Shown: positions 34,695-44,129, numbered from the stretch's first letter. The stretch: DNA of 64,000 nucleotides from RGIG8597 sp050872545 (GCA_050872545.1 JBNMHA010000001.1:34221-98220); one strand, 5' to 3'. The notes: generated from the sequence alone by a model not told the origin. Program-made: numbers and translations.

Positions 34695-35446
34695 TGTGGA
34701 ATCTCCTTTTCGTCGTAATAAACTTTCTTAAAAACCAAGCCGTTCGGTTCAATCGTATCGCATGCAAGCCGTCTATTTGCTCCGTCAAGAATTTCTTTCA
34801 TCCTGACAGGCGGTTCCCCCTTTCTGTACAATGCTAATAGCGTTCCGGTAATAATGCGCACCATATTGTGCAGAAACGCACTTCCGACAATACGCAAAGT
34901 TACCAAATCACCGTCACGCCTTGTATCCAGTTTGTAAAGTTGACGAACTTTTGTACGGCTTGGGTCATCCGCAGCACAAAAAGAAGTAAAATCATGCTCG
35001 CCGATTAAATACCTGCAATATTGATTCAGCACATCCACATCTAGGTCATAATAACAAAATGACGCAAAGCGCATTCTGCGCGCATCGGGGAAACGCTGAT
35101 TTACCAAGAAATAATGATATTCTCTTGCCTTTGCGTCAAAGCGAGCACTCCACTCATCCGGCATAAATTCACAGTGTGTCATGCGGATTGTTCTGGGCAA
35201 AATGCTGTTCAGCGCACGAAGCCAGTTGTATTCTTTTAATTTATCAAGTTTTGTATGAAAATTTATTACCTGCCCATCTGCATGGACGCCTTTATCCGTG
35301 CGCCCGGCACAAACAATTTCGGGAACTTCACCTGTAATTTTACGCAGCGCATTTTCAATTTCACCGGCAACAGTCGGCAGTCCGTCCTGAGCTTGAAAAC
35401 CGTAAAAATCCGTTCCGTCATACGACAGCGTCAGTTTGACATTCAC
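34691..35446 (-). CDS. truA: tRNA pseudouridine synthase A
   Basis: Makes pseudouridine at positions 38-40 of the tRNA anticodon arm. The 251-residue protein begins at GTG 35446 (VNVKLTLSYDGTDFYGFQ), which fits the family N-terminus; an upstream start would add a lysine/arginine-rich tail read from inside the preceding gene. The catalytic aspartate is in CAGRTDKGVHADGQV. The start overlaps the end of the DUF2225 gene by 29 bases, so ribosomes terminating there could re-start. Its stop overlaps rsmG. Confidence 0.94.
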   Translation of the reverse strand: MNVKLTLSYDGTDFYGFQAQDGLPTVAGEIENALRKITGEVPEIVCAGRTDKGVHADGQVINFHTKLDKLKEYNWLRALNSILPRTIRMTHCEFMPDEWSARFDAKAREYHYFLVNQRFPDARRMRFASFCYYDLDVDVLNQYCRYLIGEHDFTSFCAADDPSRTKVRQLYKLDTRRDGDLVTLRIVGSAFLHNMVRIITGTLLALYRKGEPPVRMKEILDGANRRLACDTIEPNGLVFKKVYYDEKEIPQ

Positions 35447-36317
35447 CTTCCGCCGCCTTTTGCATTTTTGAGATTTCATCATAGAAATCATGCGCTTTAT
35501 TTAATATTTCCTGCGGTTTGTTGGAATCGGATTTACCCATACCGAAAATTTTTCCATAGTACAGTTTCGCTTCTTCCAAATCTTTCGCACGAACTTCAGG
35601 ATCGGATGTATCGCCATACCGCAGCAGCAACGTTGCAATTAAAAACGTTACACCGTCATATCCGTAATCTTTATCCAAATCCGGACCCAAAACTTTCATT
35701 TCTTCCATTATCTGCTGCTTTGACTGATTCAGCTCTACCGCATACTGATACAAAAACAAAGCTTTTTTATAAAATGCGGCAGAAAGAAAATCGTAATAAA
35801 CTCCGGGATGTTCCTTGTTCAAATCTTCAAATAAAAACGCCGCTTTTATTGCGCAAAGTGCCTGCTTTATAACCGGAATAAATTTTTTAGGCGGAAAGAA
35901 ATCATAGCAATGCATTGCCAAAACATAACCGACAGCACCGGATTCCAATGTTCTTGCTTTGGAAAAATCTACAGGCGATCCGATAAGCTTTGTCGCTTCC
36001 GTCATTCGTTCCTTTATGCGGCTCTGCAATTCTTCCGCAGCAGCTTTCGGCACTTTAAGAAAATCTTGCGGCAAACTTGAATAAAAACAGTCCGGGCAAA
36101 CAACCGGCGTATAAACAAGTGGATAAACATTGCCGAATTTTTGGCTGGGCTTATACAATCGATGAAGAAAATCAGTCAATTCACCGGCAATCAACCTGCC
36201 GCCGCCGCTTTGCAACTTTTCCTGAAAAAAATCATGACCGCAGACAGGACAGTGAATCGCCTCTCTTGAAAGATATGTAATGCCTTTTCTGTAAGCAGTT
36301 TCATCCATAAAGTCCAT
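35418..36317 (-). CDS. DUF2225 domain protein
   Basis: A 299-residue protein with two zinc-ribbon-like CxxC pairs near the N-terminus (HCPVCGHDF and VVCPDCFYSS), then a helical TPR-like region. DUF2225 is found mainly in spirochaetes and clostridia and has no proven function. AGGAG lies 8 bases before the ATG. Lying between acpS (19 bases upstream) and truA (29-base overlap), it is part of a housekeeping operon with mixed functions. Confidence 0.85.
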   Translation of the reverse strand: MDFMDETAYRKGITYLSREAIHCPVCGHDFFQEKLQSGGGRLIAGELTDFLHRLYKPSQKFGNVYPLVYTPVVCPDCFYSSLPQDFLKVPKAAAEELQSRIKERMTEATKLIGSPVDFSKARTLESGAVGYVLAMHCYDFFPPKKFIPVIKQALCAIKAAFLFEDLNKEHPGVYYDFLSAAFYKKALFLYQYAVELNQSKQQIMEEMKVLGPDLDKDYGYDGVTFLIATLLLRYGDTSDPEVRAKDLEEAKLYYGKIFGMGKSDSNKPQEILNKAHDFYDEISKMQKAAEGECQTDAVV

Positions 36318-36335
36318 AAATAAATTCTCCTGATT

Positions 36336-36701
36336 TCATTCTAGTATAACAACGGCAGCGGCGACTGTGGTCTCATGAGTAAGCGAAACATGAATTTTCG
36401 TAACGCCAAAGCGTTCTGCAATTCTTTTAGTTTCTCCGTATAATTCCAAAAACGGCTTATTATCCTCATTATGACGGACTTCCACCTCACGCAAAGTCAC
36501 GCCGCCGCTTATTCCGACGCCCAACGCTTTCCCAAAAGCTTCTTTTGCCGCAAATCTTGCAGCAAATGACTGAGCACTTTTTGTACGCTTTCTACAGTAT
36601 GCAATTTCATCAGCCGAAAAAACTCTCTGCAAAAAAGCTTCGTTTTCCTGCAAACGTTCAAAGCGTTTTACATCACACAAATCTATTCCCATACCAAGCA
36701 C
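36336..36701 (-). CDS. acpS: Holo-[acyl-carrier-protein] synthase
   Basis: Transfers 4'-phosphopantetheine from CoA to acyl carrier protein. The 121-residue protein has VLGMGIDLCDVKRFERL (metal-binding aspartate) and FAARFAAKEAFGKALG (catalytic motif) and the usual end VSLTHETTVAAAVVI. I start it at GTG 36701, which fits the family N-terminus; a TTG at 36716 is the longest option and ATG 36692 the shortest. It follows the FlcA-like gene by about 19 bases, so they are likely one transcript. Confidence 0.9.
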   Translation of the reverse strand: MLGMGIDLCDVKRFERLQENEAFLQRVFSADEIAYCRKRTKSAQSFAARFAAKEAFGKALGVGISGGVTLREVEVRHNEDNKPFLELYGETKRIAERFGVTKIHVSLTHETTVAAAVVILE

Positions 36702-36719
36702 TTTACTGTATCCCAATTT

Positions 36720-39700
36720 TTAATAAAAATATTCATATTGATTAAAATCGTCATCAATTAATGCATTTTCAGTCTTCCCGAAAACATCAGGATACAATGC
36801 CATTTTCAAGTTTAAATAAGGCACAGCCTTTTCTGTAACACCGCCGGAATGAGTTCTAGGAACGCCTACCGGATCTGCAATATCAAAATATTTAACAGCT
36901 TCAGTAAAATATTTCAAAGAATCGGCAAAATACTGATGTCTTTTTGTCTTTTTATATTTTCCGTACAATGCAGCACCGAGATTGTTCGACGACTGATACA
37001 ACATCTTCACTGCATTCTGATGTTCTTTCAAATCAAGGTCAAGCGGTCCGTTTCCCTGTCGGAAAGTATTGAACTTATCGTAAACCTCAAGCAATTCACT
37101 GTATGCCAAATCATACTGCGACATATTCAGCAATATAGTTCCTTTCATAAACTTCAATGAATCCGCATCAGGGCTTTTCTTCAGCAAATTGTCAATCTTT
37201 GTATACGCCTTATCGTAGTCGCCCTTTTTGTAGTACAACCAACCCATATTATAATTCATAATGTCGTTGCTGAAACCTTTTGCCTGCGCATCGGTATAAT
37301 ATCTTAACGCTTCTTCACGGTCAGCTTTTGTTAAATACGCAAAGTTGCCTAAGTTGTAATACGCTTTGCCGAAATCGGGATTAAGTGACACTGCCCGGTC
37401 GAACATCTTGAATGCACGAATATCAGTTCTTGATGTTTCATAATAATTTTCACCTAAATCATTGTAAACATTCGCCTGAAAACGATTAAAAGCCTTTTCC
37501 GAACCGAAGATTTGCTTAACATCTTTAGCTGAAAGCATTTTCATTTTAGCTTCGGCACTTTCCAGATTTTTTCTTTCATCAGGTCTTACAAGAAGTGCCT
37601 TATTATAGCGCGCCATTTGGTAATCATACTCAGGATAAGGCGGTTTTTTAGGCACTAAGCCGCCTACGCTGGTAAGAATTCGTCTTGCTTCATTTAAATC
37701 GCCACTGTCAATCAGGTAACCGGCAGTTTTTATCTGCGTTCTGTAGTCCTGTTTCTTCAAATAAGCCGCTGCCCAATGATATGTATCAAGAACTTTTCTG
37801 CGGTTATCCATTTTAATGTAAGTCGCCAGCAAATTATTTATCGCAGCAGCATTATTCAGCTTATAATCAAGAACATCCAGAAATTCGTTTTCCGCATCTT
37901 CAAGCTTAGAAGGCTCAATTTCCGCCCATTTCAGATAAGTTTCTCCGCGTCCATTTCTAGCTTCCAAATCCTTGCGGTTTTTATCCACCCAATAATTATA
38001 CATAGACAACGACTTTTCGTATTTTCCTATATCACGCAAGAATTCCGCATACTCAAAGTCCAGCATTCTGTCTTCACGCTGCTGCGCTGCCATTTCATAT
38101 TTTCGTTCGGCTGCAAAATTTCTTTCATGGTCACGGAATTTTCTTGCATACGCAATAATTTCACCGTAACGCGGCTGAAGTTGATATGCCTTGTTAAAGT
38201 TTTGTTCAGCATACTCGTATTTATTTTCGTCAATATTCTTTCGTCCAAGCTTGTAATACTTGCCCGCTGTATATGTAGGATAAAGGATTGTAACGTAAAA
38301 CATCACCAAAACTGCAATCATTACAATCAATGCCGCAGTCCTTGCCAAAATCGGCAGAACATTTTTTTCTATTACTCTAAGGAATGACTTTTGTTTTTTC
38401 TCGTAAGCTTCTCCTGTCAATCGAGTCAACCCGACATTGTGAAGAGATTTATCACCGGTTAATTTTTCGTACTGCGCAATAATATCTTCATGTTCACCAT
38501 GTTTTATAAGTTCTTTAACAAGAGGATGAACTTTTGCTTCCGAATACTTAGGATTAACTATAGCTTTGGCAATTTTAATTTCCGCTTCTTTTGGAAATGT
38601 AGAAATTGTGACAATTACCTTTTTGCGCTCTTCCGGAGTCAGTTCAATTTTTTCATCACTGTCGTCGCTTTCAGGCTGATATGTTTCTTCATAATCTTCA
38701 TCCGGTGAAAAAGACAATGAATCTGTTTTTGCTGCCGGTTCAGAATATTCGTCATCAGCCGGAGAATCATTGCCCGATAAATCCAAACTGTCCAAGTCGG
38801 GCAGGCTGTCATTATTCGGTTCATCATCGGAAAGGCTTAAATTATCCAAAGATGAAAGATCAAGCAGATTTTCATCATCATCGCCGCCGACAGAAGAATC
38901 ACTCAACATACTTGACAAATCAATTTCTCCGTCATCACCGTCAATTGAAAGACTAGGCAAATCAGGTATTTTATTTGTACCGGATAAATCTTCCGCATTA
39001 TCAAAATCATCTGCTACAGGCAAAGCTTCCATTGTATCTTCATCGGATAAAATAGGCTGGCTTTCTGCATCTTCTACAAGGTCATCCGCAAATATATCGG
39101 GGATTTGAATATCTTCTTCCGCAATTTTTTGTTCATCTTCTTTCGGTGTTTCCGGTACGTCATCTTCCGGCAGCGCATCAAGATTGTCAAAATCGCTCAA
39201 ATTATCAGCCGACAGAAGCAAATCCATATTAAAATCATCTGCCGGAAGAGAAATCTCGTCATTATCAATAGCTTTAATTTCCGGAATATCATCCATCATA
39301 AATGAATCATCATTGGAAGAAGAATCGCTGCCACTGTCAAGTGAATCGATTGACAAATCACCAAGTCCGTCAAAATCACTGTTTATAATATCATCTGCGG
39401 AATCATCGGCTGCCGGAGCTTCGGGAATCGGATCGTCATCGCTGTTAATAGAAAGAAAATCTGCATTATCAGGTTCAGAATTGAATTCTGCGCTAACATG
39501 ATTTGATTCTGTACTAGCAGAAGAAGCTGTTTCCTCACCGAATAAATCAGCCATTTCATCATCTGGTATCACAAGAGAATCATTATCTTCGGCTTTATCC
39601 TCTTCATCGCTACTGCCGTTTTCTCCGAGAAAAGCTTCCATATTATCAAGAAAATCGTCATCTGTTTTTGCAGTATCCGGCTCGCTTTGTTCCATAGCTT

Positions 39701-39950
39701 CTTCAAGGCTGCGAGAACGTTCTTTCTCCTTAGCAGCAGAAGCAGCCAAATCTTCTTCCTGCTCATTTGGAATATCGTCAAGCAGTCCGTCAGACAGCAA
39801 ATCATCATACGATTCGCTCGGCTCAAGCTTTTCCTCTTGCGGAAGCTGCACCAAGTTCGGCGTTTTGCCTTTTTTCTTCATAACTTCGGCTTCATCGGCA
39901 ATCGAAGCAATTTTATCCTTTAAAAAAGGAAGATCTTCAAATTTCGGCAT
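36720..39950 (-). CDS. Large TPR membrane protein, candidate flagellar collar protein FlcA
   Basis: A 1076-residue protein in three parts. Residues 1 to about 450 are extremely acidic and low complexity (Asp/Ser/Glu/Leu repeats such as SLDNLSLSDDEP). One transmembrane helix lies at about 533-556 (AALIVMIAVLVMFYVTILYP). From about 560 to the end run TPR repeats (GRKNIDENKYEYAEQNFNKA; GKAYYNLGNFAYLTKADREE). This order - long acidic cytoplasmic tail, single helix, periplasmic TPRs - resembles spirochaete FlcA (BB0326 in Borrelia), which builds the periplasmic flagellar collar. Assignment is from architecture only; any other TPR scaffold is possible. It probably heads the acpS operon. Confidence 0.7.
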   Translation of the reverse strand: MPKFEDLPFLKDKIASIADEAEVMKKKGKTPNLVQLPQEEKLEPSESYDDLLSDGLLDDIPNEQEEDLAASAAKEKERSRSLEEAMEQSEPDTAKTDDDFLDNMEAFLGENGSSDEEDKAEDNDSLVIPDDEMADLFGEETASSASTESNHVSAEFNSEPDNADFLSINSDDDPIPEAPAADDSADDIINSDFDGLGDLSIDSLDSGSDSSSNDDSFMMDDIPEIKAIDNDEISLPADDFNMDLLLSADNLSDFDNLDALPEDDVPETPKEDEQKIAEEDIQIPDIFADDLVEDAESQPILSDEDTMEALPVADDFDNAEDLSGTNKIPDLPSLSIDGDDGEIDLSSMLSDSSVGGDDDENLLDLSSLDNLSLSDDEPNNDSLPDLDSLDLSGNDSPADDEYSEPAAKTDSLSFSPDEDYEETYQPESDDSDEKIELTPEERKKVIVTISTFPKEAEIKIAKAIVNPKYSEAKVHPLVKELIKHGEHEDIIAQYEKLTGDKSLHNVGLTRLTGEAYEKKQKSFLRVIEKNVLPILARTAALIVMIAVLVMFYVTILYPTYTAGKYYKLGRKNIDENKYEYAEQNFNKAYQLQPRYGEIIAYARKFRDHERNFAAERKYEMAAQQREDRMLDFEYAEFLRDIGKYEKSLSMYNYWVDKNRKDLEARNGRGETYLKWAEIEPSKLEDAENEFLDVLDYKLNNAAAINNLLATYIKMDNRRKVLDTYHWAAAYLKKQDYRTQIKTAGYLIDSGDLNEARRILTSVGGLVPKKPPYPEYDYQMARYNKALLVRPDERKNLESAEAKMKMLSAKDVKQIFGSEKAFNRFQANVYNDLGENYYETSRTDIRAFKMFDRAVSLNPDFGKAYYNLGNFAYLTKADREEALRYYTDAQAKGFSNDIMNYNMGWLYYKKGDYDKAYTKIDNLLKKSPDADSLKFMKGTILLNMSQYDLAYSELLEVYDKFNTFRQGNGPLDLDLKEHQNAVKMLYQSSNNLGAALYGKYKKTKRHQYFADSLKYFTEAVKYFDIADPVGVPRTHSGGVTEKAVPYLNLKMALYPDVFGKTENALIDDDFNQYEYFY

Positions 39951-40064
39951 AAGATTCTCTTTATTATTTAATTTTGGTTATACAATTCGCTGATAATGTC
40001 AAAAAATAGATTTTTTTTCTACACTCAAAATCAGCATTTCTAAATGTTTAACCTCTCAATTAAG

Positions 40065-40087
40065 TTTCTCGGAATCTTTCCGAGAAA
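40065..40087. repeat. Perfect 10-base hairpin with a 3-base loop
   Basis: TTTCTCGGAA (40065-40074) and TTCCGAGAAA (40078-40087) are perfectly complementary around TCT, in the 238-base gap between two divergent genes. There is no following T-run, so an operator is as likely as a terminator. Confidence 0.55.
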
Positions 40088-40188
40088 TTAAATAGTTAAA
40101 ACAGCGAAAACACTGACGTTTTGGAAAAAATCAGAATGTTTTTGTTCTTCATGCGGATTTTTTACTAAACAAAGGGATACATACAAAA

Positions 40189-40893
40189 ATGAAACGATAC
40201 ATATTTGCCGTTTATTTTATTCTTTTCTCATTATCTACAGTATTTTGCAATGAAAATATAATCAGGCGTGTTGATGTAAACCAATTAAAAAAATCAACAG
40301 CTCCGATTTTCACAAAGGACGGAATAATCATTACTCTGCCGCCGGAAAATGCCGGACGACAGGAAATTTTCCTTGTAACAAATTTGGATAACTGGGAAAA
40401 GCAGCATTATTTCAACACAAGTTTATACGGTGTTTACTACTGCAAACTTCCTTATACCGGCAAGAGCGACTTTGTTTATAGACTTAACATCAACGGTTTT
40501 TGGACTGTTCCGAAAAACAGCGCAAACTATACCGACAGTTACGGCAATCAATTGGCACAAGTCACAATTCCCGATGAGGTAAAATATTTTAACGGTTCTC
40601 CGGAAATAGAAGAGATAAACGAACGAGCGGATACAGTAAAAAAAGTTACTTTCCGTGTATACGCACCGCAGGCTTCAGCTGTAAATCTTCTTTGCTCCAG
40701 TTCAAATTTCAGTCCGTTCACATACGCTATGATAAAAGATTCTGCCGGGTTCTGGGAGATTTCGCTTCCACTTTCATCAGGCAGCTATTCTTATTGTTAT
40801 TTTGTAGACAACGTTCGGGAACTTGATATTAACAACCCGGATAAAACATTAGCTCCCGGATTAGGCAGAATGTCCGCTTTCAGAATCAATTAA
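40189..40893 (+). CDS. Secreted protein with two early-set/glycogen-binding (CBM48-like) domains
   Basis: A 234-residue exported protein (signal peptide YIFAVYFILFSLSTVFC). Two immunoglobulin-like early-set domains follow, at about 45-125 (FLVTNLDNWEKQHYFNTS) and about 148-230 (KVTFRVYAPQASAVNLLCSS, then GFWEISLPLSSGSYSYCYFVD). The second resembles the glycogen-binding domain of AMPK-type proteins and CBM48 of starch enzymes. No catalytic domain is attached. AAGGGA is 10 bases before the ATG. The gene ends 2 bases from the converging RES gene. Confidence 0.8.
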   Translation: MKRYIFAVYFILFSLSTVFCNENIIRRVDVNQLKKSTAPIFTKDGIIITLPPENAGRQEIFLVTNLDNWEKQHYFNTSLYGVYYCKLPYTGKSDFVYRLNINGFWTVPKNSANYTDSYGNQLAQVTIPDEVKYFNGSPEIEEINERADTVKKVTFRVYAPQASAVNLLCSSSNFSPFTYAMIKDSAGFWEISLPLSSGSYSYCYFVDNVRELDINNPDKTLAPGLGRMSAFRIN

Positions 40894-40895
40894 TA

Positions 40896-41600
40896 TTATA
40901 ATTCCGGAAGTTTAAATATTTCCGGGATTCCGGCAAAACAGAAATCAAGCTGCTCCAAATTGAAAATTACAAGATTGCTGCCGTAATCTACCGCACTGTT
41001 GTACAAAATCCCATTAATGCCATTCGATTTGCATACATCGGCAATAAAGCGCGGAACAAAATATTCCGGTTTCCAGCATTTATCTTTGCGTACAGGGCAA
41101 CGGATTGCTCCGGATCTCATTATTCCGCTAAAAACCAACGGCACCGAGTTTATATTGTTGCAATCAAGATAAAAACTTAAATCTATAATGCCGTATACTT
41201 TGCGAATGTAAACTTCCTGAATCCAGCAAATTGAATTTAAACTGCTGCATATTTCCTGAAGGCATAATTTTTTTGATTGGCTTAAATAAAAATGGCTTTG
41301 TCCGTAATGGTTAAAACGACCTTCACAGATAACAACTTTTTCTGGATCCGGCGGAAGCATTTCCTGCGAAGCCATAATATGAGAATCTCTTACCGGACGA
41401 CCGCGATACCAGAAGCTGTCCGTAATATCAATAAGCGGTGCTTCCTGAACTTCTTTGATTATTTTCTTGCCGATTTCATGCTGCGCGCCCATGTACGGAT
41501 ATTTTTCCAAATATGAATAAAACTCGTAAATTTCAGGAACAATTTTATCTGTTATATCCTGAAGCCGCTGCTGAAAAACTGTTTGGTAATTATCACTCAT
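40896..41600 (-). CDS. RES-domain protein (NAD+-degrading toxin family), orphan
   Basis: A 234-residue protein with the RES-family pattern: an early arginine pair in FWYRGRPV (R66, R68), EGRFNHYGQSHFYLSQS (R95, N97, Y99-G100), a glutamate in LCLQEICSS (E116), and a late serine in GILYNSAVDYGSNLVIFN. RES toxins cleave or phosphorolyse NAD+; in ResXre systems the antitoxin gene lies next to it, but no such gene is here. It sits 14 bases after the hydE stop in the same direction and may be co-transcribed. AAAGGA precedes the ATG by 7 bases. Key residues look intact but the N-terminus is longer than usual. Confidence 0.75.
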   Translation of the reverse strand: MSDNYQTVFQQRLQDITDKIVPEIYEFYSYLEKYPYMGAQHEIGKKIIKEVQEAPLIDITDSFWYRGRPVRDSHIMASQEMLPPDPEKVVICEGRFNHYGQSHFYLSQSKKLCLQEICSSLNSICWIQEVYIRKVYGIIDLSFYLDCNNINSVPLVFSGIMRSGAIRCPVRKDKCWKPEYFVPRFIADVCKSNGINGILYNSAVDYGSNLVIFNLEQLDFCFAGIPEIFKLPEL

Positions 41601-41614
41601 TGCTAATCCTTTTA

Positions 41615-42652
41615 TCAGCGAAGTGCATCACCGCGTGAAACAACAATACGGTATCCGATTGATTCCATACGCTTTTGCAGACACTGACTGCATTCGGCAG
41701 CTTCATCGCCGGTACAAATTTTATCATCATAAAGTGAATATTTCTTTCTGACGCTTGTGGGTGAAAGATTCGGCATAACAACATTTGCACCGGCAAGAAT
41801 ACCAAGTTCCCGTCCACGCGGATTGATAGTTCCGAGCGCAGTTGTAGCCGGCAACAAAACTTTCGGAAACAAAAGCCGCAGCATTCCCAACAAAAACAGC
41901 GTCAGTTCCAGCGAACCTTTTTCCATTTGAGCAAAAGGCGTTTCATGATGCGGCAAAAAAGGACCGATTCCAATCATATCGGGCTGAAGCTCTTTAAGGA
42001 ACAGCAAATCTTCTGCTATACATTCCGGCGTTTGCCAAGGCGAGCCTACCATAAAACCGGCTCCGGTCTGAAATCCGAGCTTTTTGAGGTTGAATAAATT
42101 TTTCTTTCGTTCTTCACACGACATTTTAGGCGGATGAAGTTTGCGGTAATGTTCCGGAGCAGCCGTTTCGTGACGCAGCAAATAGCGGTCTGCACCGGCA
42201 CCCAAAAAAGCCGCATAAGTTTCATACATGCGTTCGCCGACCGACAACGTCAATGCACAGTCGGGAAAATCTCTTTTGATCGCTATAATCAATTCTATAA
42301 TTTTTTCATCGGAATATTCAGGATCTTCTCCGCCCTGCAGAACAAATGTTCTGAATCCCAAGTCGTACCCTATACGGCAACATTCCATTATTTCTTCCAT
42401 TGTTAATCGATAGCGACATGTGTTTTTATTCGATTTTCTTATTCCGCAGTAATAGCAGTCATTCTTGCAGTAATTGGTAAACTCTATCAAACCTCTAGCA
42501 TAAACATCTTTTCCGTAGTAAGTTTCCCGAACCTTTCTTGCTTTGGAAAACAAATATTCCGACAGCTGCGGCGTAATTCCTTTTATTAAAAGAATAATTT
42601 CTTCCTTTGTAAGAGATTGAGTTTGCGCAAGTTTATCAATTAACTCATTCAT
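41615..42652 (-). CDS. hydE: [FeFe]-hydrogenase H-cluster maturase HydE (radical SAM)
   Basis: Radical SAM enzyme that helps build the diiron subcluster of [FeFe]-hydrogenase. The CxxxCxxC cluster motif is in FTNYCKNDCYYCGIR, preceded by YGKDVYARGLIEF; GGEDPEYSDE and GFMVGSPWQTP follow as in HydE. I start the 345-residue protein at ATG 42652, 7 bases after AAAGGAGA, overlapping the TM1266-type gene by 8 bases. No hydrogenase structural gene or hydF/hydG lies in the window. Confidence 0.93.
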   Translation of the reverse strand: MNELIDKLAQTQSLTKEEIILLIKGITPQLSEYLFSKARKVRETYYGKDVYARGLIEFTNYCKNDCYYCGIRKSNKNTCRYRLTMEEIMECCRIGYDLGFRTFVLQGGEDPEYSDEKIIELIIAIKRDFPDCALTLSVGERMYETYAAFLGAGADRYLLRHETAAPEHYRKLHPPKMSCEERKKNLFNLKKLGFQTGAGFMVGSPWQTPECIAEDLLFLKELQPDMIGIGPFLPHHETPFAQMEKGSLELTLFLLGMLRLLFPKVLLPATTALGTINPRGRELGILAGANVVMPNLSPTSVRKKYSLYDDKICTGDEAAECSQCLQKRMESIGYRIVVSRGDALR

Positions 42653-42926
42653 AATCTTCTCCTTTACCACAAGTATCAAAAACTTTTCGGGAATAAACGG
42701 TTTTTATTGAAACTCCGTCCAAGCGACCTAATTTCCCAGATAATGCTGAAATTTTATCCTCAGGCGCATCTAAAACAATACTTATTACCGAAATCTTACG
42801 TTCTCTGTAAGGAATTCCCATTCGTCCCAAAACGTACTGCTTATATGTATGCAGATACCCGTTTATCTTTTCAGTTGCCACTCCGTCTTCTACAATTATA
42901 CTGATAACTGCCACTCGTGTTGTCAT
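42645..42926 (-). CDS. TM1266-family putative regulator of [FeFe]-hydrogenase
   Basis: A 93-residue ACT-like protein beginning TTRVAVISIIVEDGVATEKI, with INGYLHTYKQYVLGRMGIPY and ISVISIVLDAPEDKI. These match the TM1266 family, which accompanies iron-only hydrogenase maturation genes. The direct overlap with hydE supports the call. Regulation is inferred from family name and context; the molecular action is not established. Confidence 0.9.
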   Translation of the reverse strand: MTTRVAVISIIVEDGVATEKINGYLHTYKQYVLGRMGIPYRERKISVISIVLDAPEDKISALSGKLGRLDGVSIKTVYSRKVFDTCGKGEDYE

Positions 42927-43025
42927 TTCATTCTCCTAAAATTATGTTTTTTATAACAATAAAACGACAAAAACAAAGCATTAAAATCAAAAATATTAAT
43001 ATAAAAGTTGTTTTACGTACATTAT

Positions 43026-43054
43026 TTGACAAGTAGTATTTTTTCTGATATTTT
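43026..43054 (+). promoter_or_regulatory. Predicted sigma-70 promoter of the aldolase gene
   Basis: TTGACA (43026-43031) and TATTTT (43049-43054) with a 17-base spacer. The 5' leader would be about 30 bases. The perfect -35 box suits a highly expressed gene. Confidence 0.6.
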
Positions 43055-43091
43055 TTCGCAAAATTTAACCTAATTAAAGAGGAGAAAAGAC

Positions 43092-44084
43092 ATGATTTCT
43101 TACAAAGATTTGGGTCTCGTAAATACAAGAGAGATGTTTAAAAAAGCTATAAGCGGCGGATACGCTATTCCAGCATTCAACTTTAATACAATGGAGCAAA
43201 TGCAGGCTATAGTTCAAGCTGCTGTTGAAACAAAATCACCTGTAATCATGCAGGTATCAAAAGGCGCACGCCAGTATGCAAATCCTACTATTTTGCGTTA
43301 TATGGCACAAGGTGCAGTTGAATATGCAAAAGAATTAGGTTGTGAAAAACCTCAAATCGTTCTTCACTTAGACCACGGCGATTCTTTTGAAACATGTAAA
43401 TCATGTATTGACATGGGATTTTCTTCTGTAATGATTGACGGTTCATCTCTTCCTTACGATGAAAACGTAGCTCTTACAAAAAAAGTTGTAGAATATGCTC
43501 ATCAGTTTGATGTTACAGTAGAAGGTGAATTAGGCGTTCTTGCAGGTGTAGAAGATGAAGTTGCAGCAGAAGAAAGCCACTACACAAAACCTGAAGAAGT
43601 AAAAGACTTCGTTTCAAAAACAGGTGTAGATTCTCTTGCTATTTCTATCGGAACATCTCACGGTGCTCACAAATTTAAACCTGAACAATGTAAATTGGTA
43701 AACGGCGTTTATGTTCCACCTCCACTAGCTTTTGACGTTCTTAAAGAAATCGAAAAAGAACTTCCGGGATTCCCAATCGTTCTTCACGGTTCTTCTTCAG
43801 TTCCAATGGAAGAAGTTAATACAATCAACCAGTACGGCGGAAAACTTGAAGCTGCTATCGGTATTCCAGAAGAACAATTGAGAGAAGCTTCTAAATCTGC
43901 TGTATGCAAAATCAACATCGATTCAGACAGCCGACTTGCAATGACTGCTGCAATCAGAAAAGTTTTTGCAGAAAAACCAGCAGAATTTGACCCTAGAAAA
44001 TACTTGGGTCCTGCTCGTGACAATATGAAAAAATTGTACATTCACAAAATTATCAACGTATTAGGCTCTAATGACAAGCTATAA
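43092..44084 (+). CDS. fba: Class II fructose-bisphosphate aldolase
   Basis: A 330-residue zinc-dependent glycolytic aldolase, cleaving fructose-1,6-bisphosphate to dihydroxyacetone phosphate and glyceraldehyde-3-phosphate. Visible are the metal/substrate motifs IVLHLDHGDSFETCKSC, VEGELGVLAGVEDE, SIGTSHGAHKF and IVLHGSSSVP. Codon use favours GCT, TCT, GTT and GAA more than its neighbours do, which fits high expression. AGAGGAGA lies 6 bases before the ATG; a terminator follows at 44130. Confidence 0.96.
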   Translation: MISYKDLGLVNTREMFKKAISGGYAIPAFNFNTMEQMQAIVQAAVETKSPVIMQVSKGARQYANPTILRYMAQGAVEYAKELGCEKPQIVLHLDHGDSFETCKSCIDMGFSSVMIDGSSLPYDENVALTKKVVEYAHQFDVTVEGELGVLAGVEDEVAAEESHYTKPEEVKDFVSKTGVDSLAISIGTSHGAHKFKPEQCKLVNGVYVPPPLAFDVLKEIEKELPGFPIVLHGSSSVPMEEVNTINQYGGKLEAAIGIPEEQLREASKSAVCKINIDSDSRLAMTAAIRKVFAEKPAEFDPRKYLGPARDNMKKLYIHKIINVLGSNDKL

Positions 44085-44129
44085 GCTTGGCATAGACAAA
44101 CTGTAAGTTTGGCTGATAATTAACAAGAG

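Noticed and set aside
37776..39501. Several plus-strand open frames opposite the FlcA-like gene
   Set aside because: The acidic, serine-rich coding bias of the real gene creates open antisense frames. Their products are low-complexity and without start signals.
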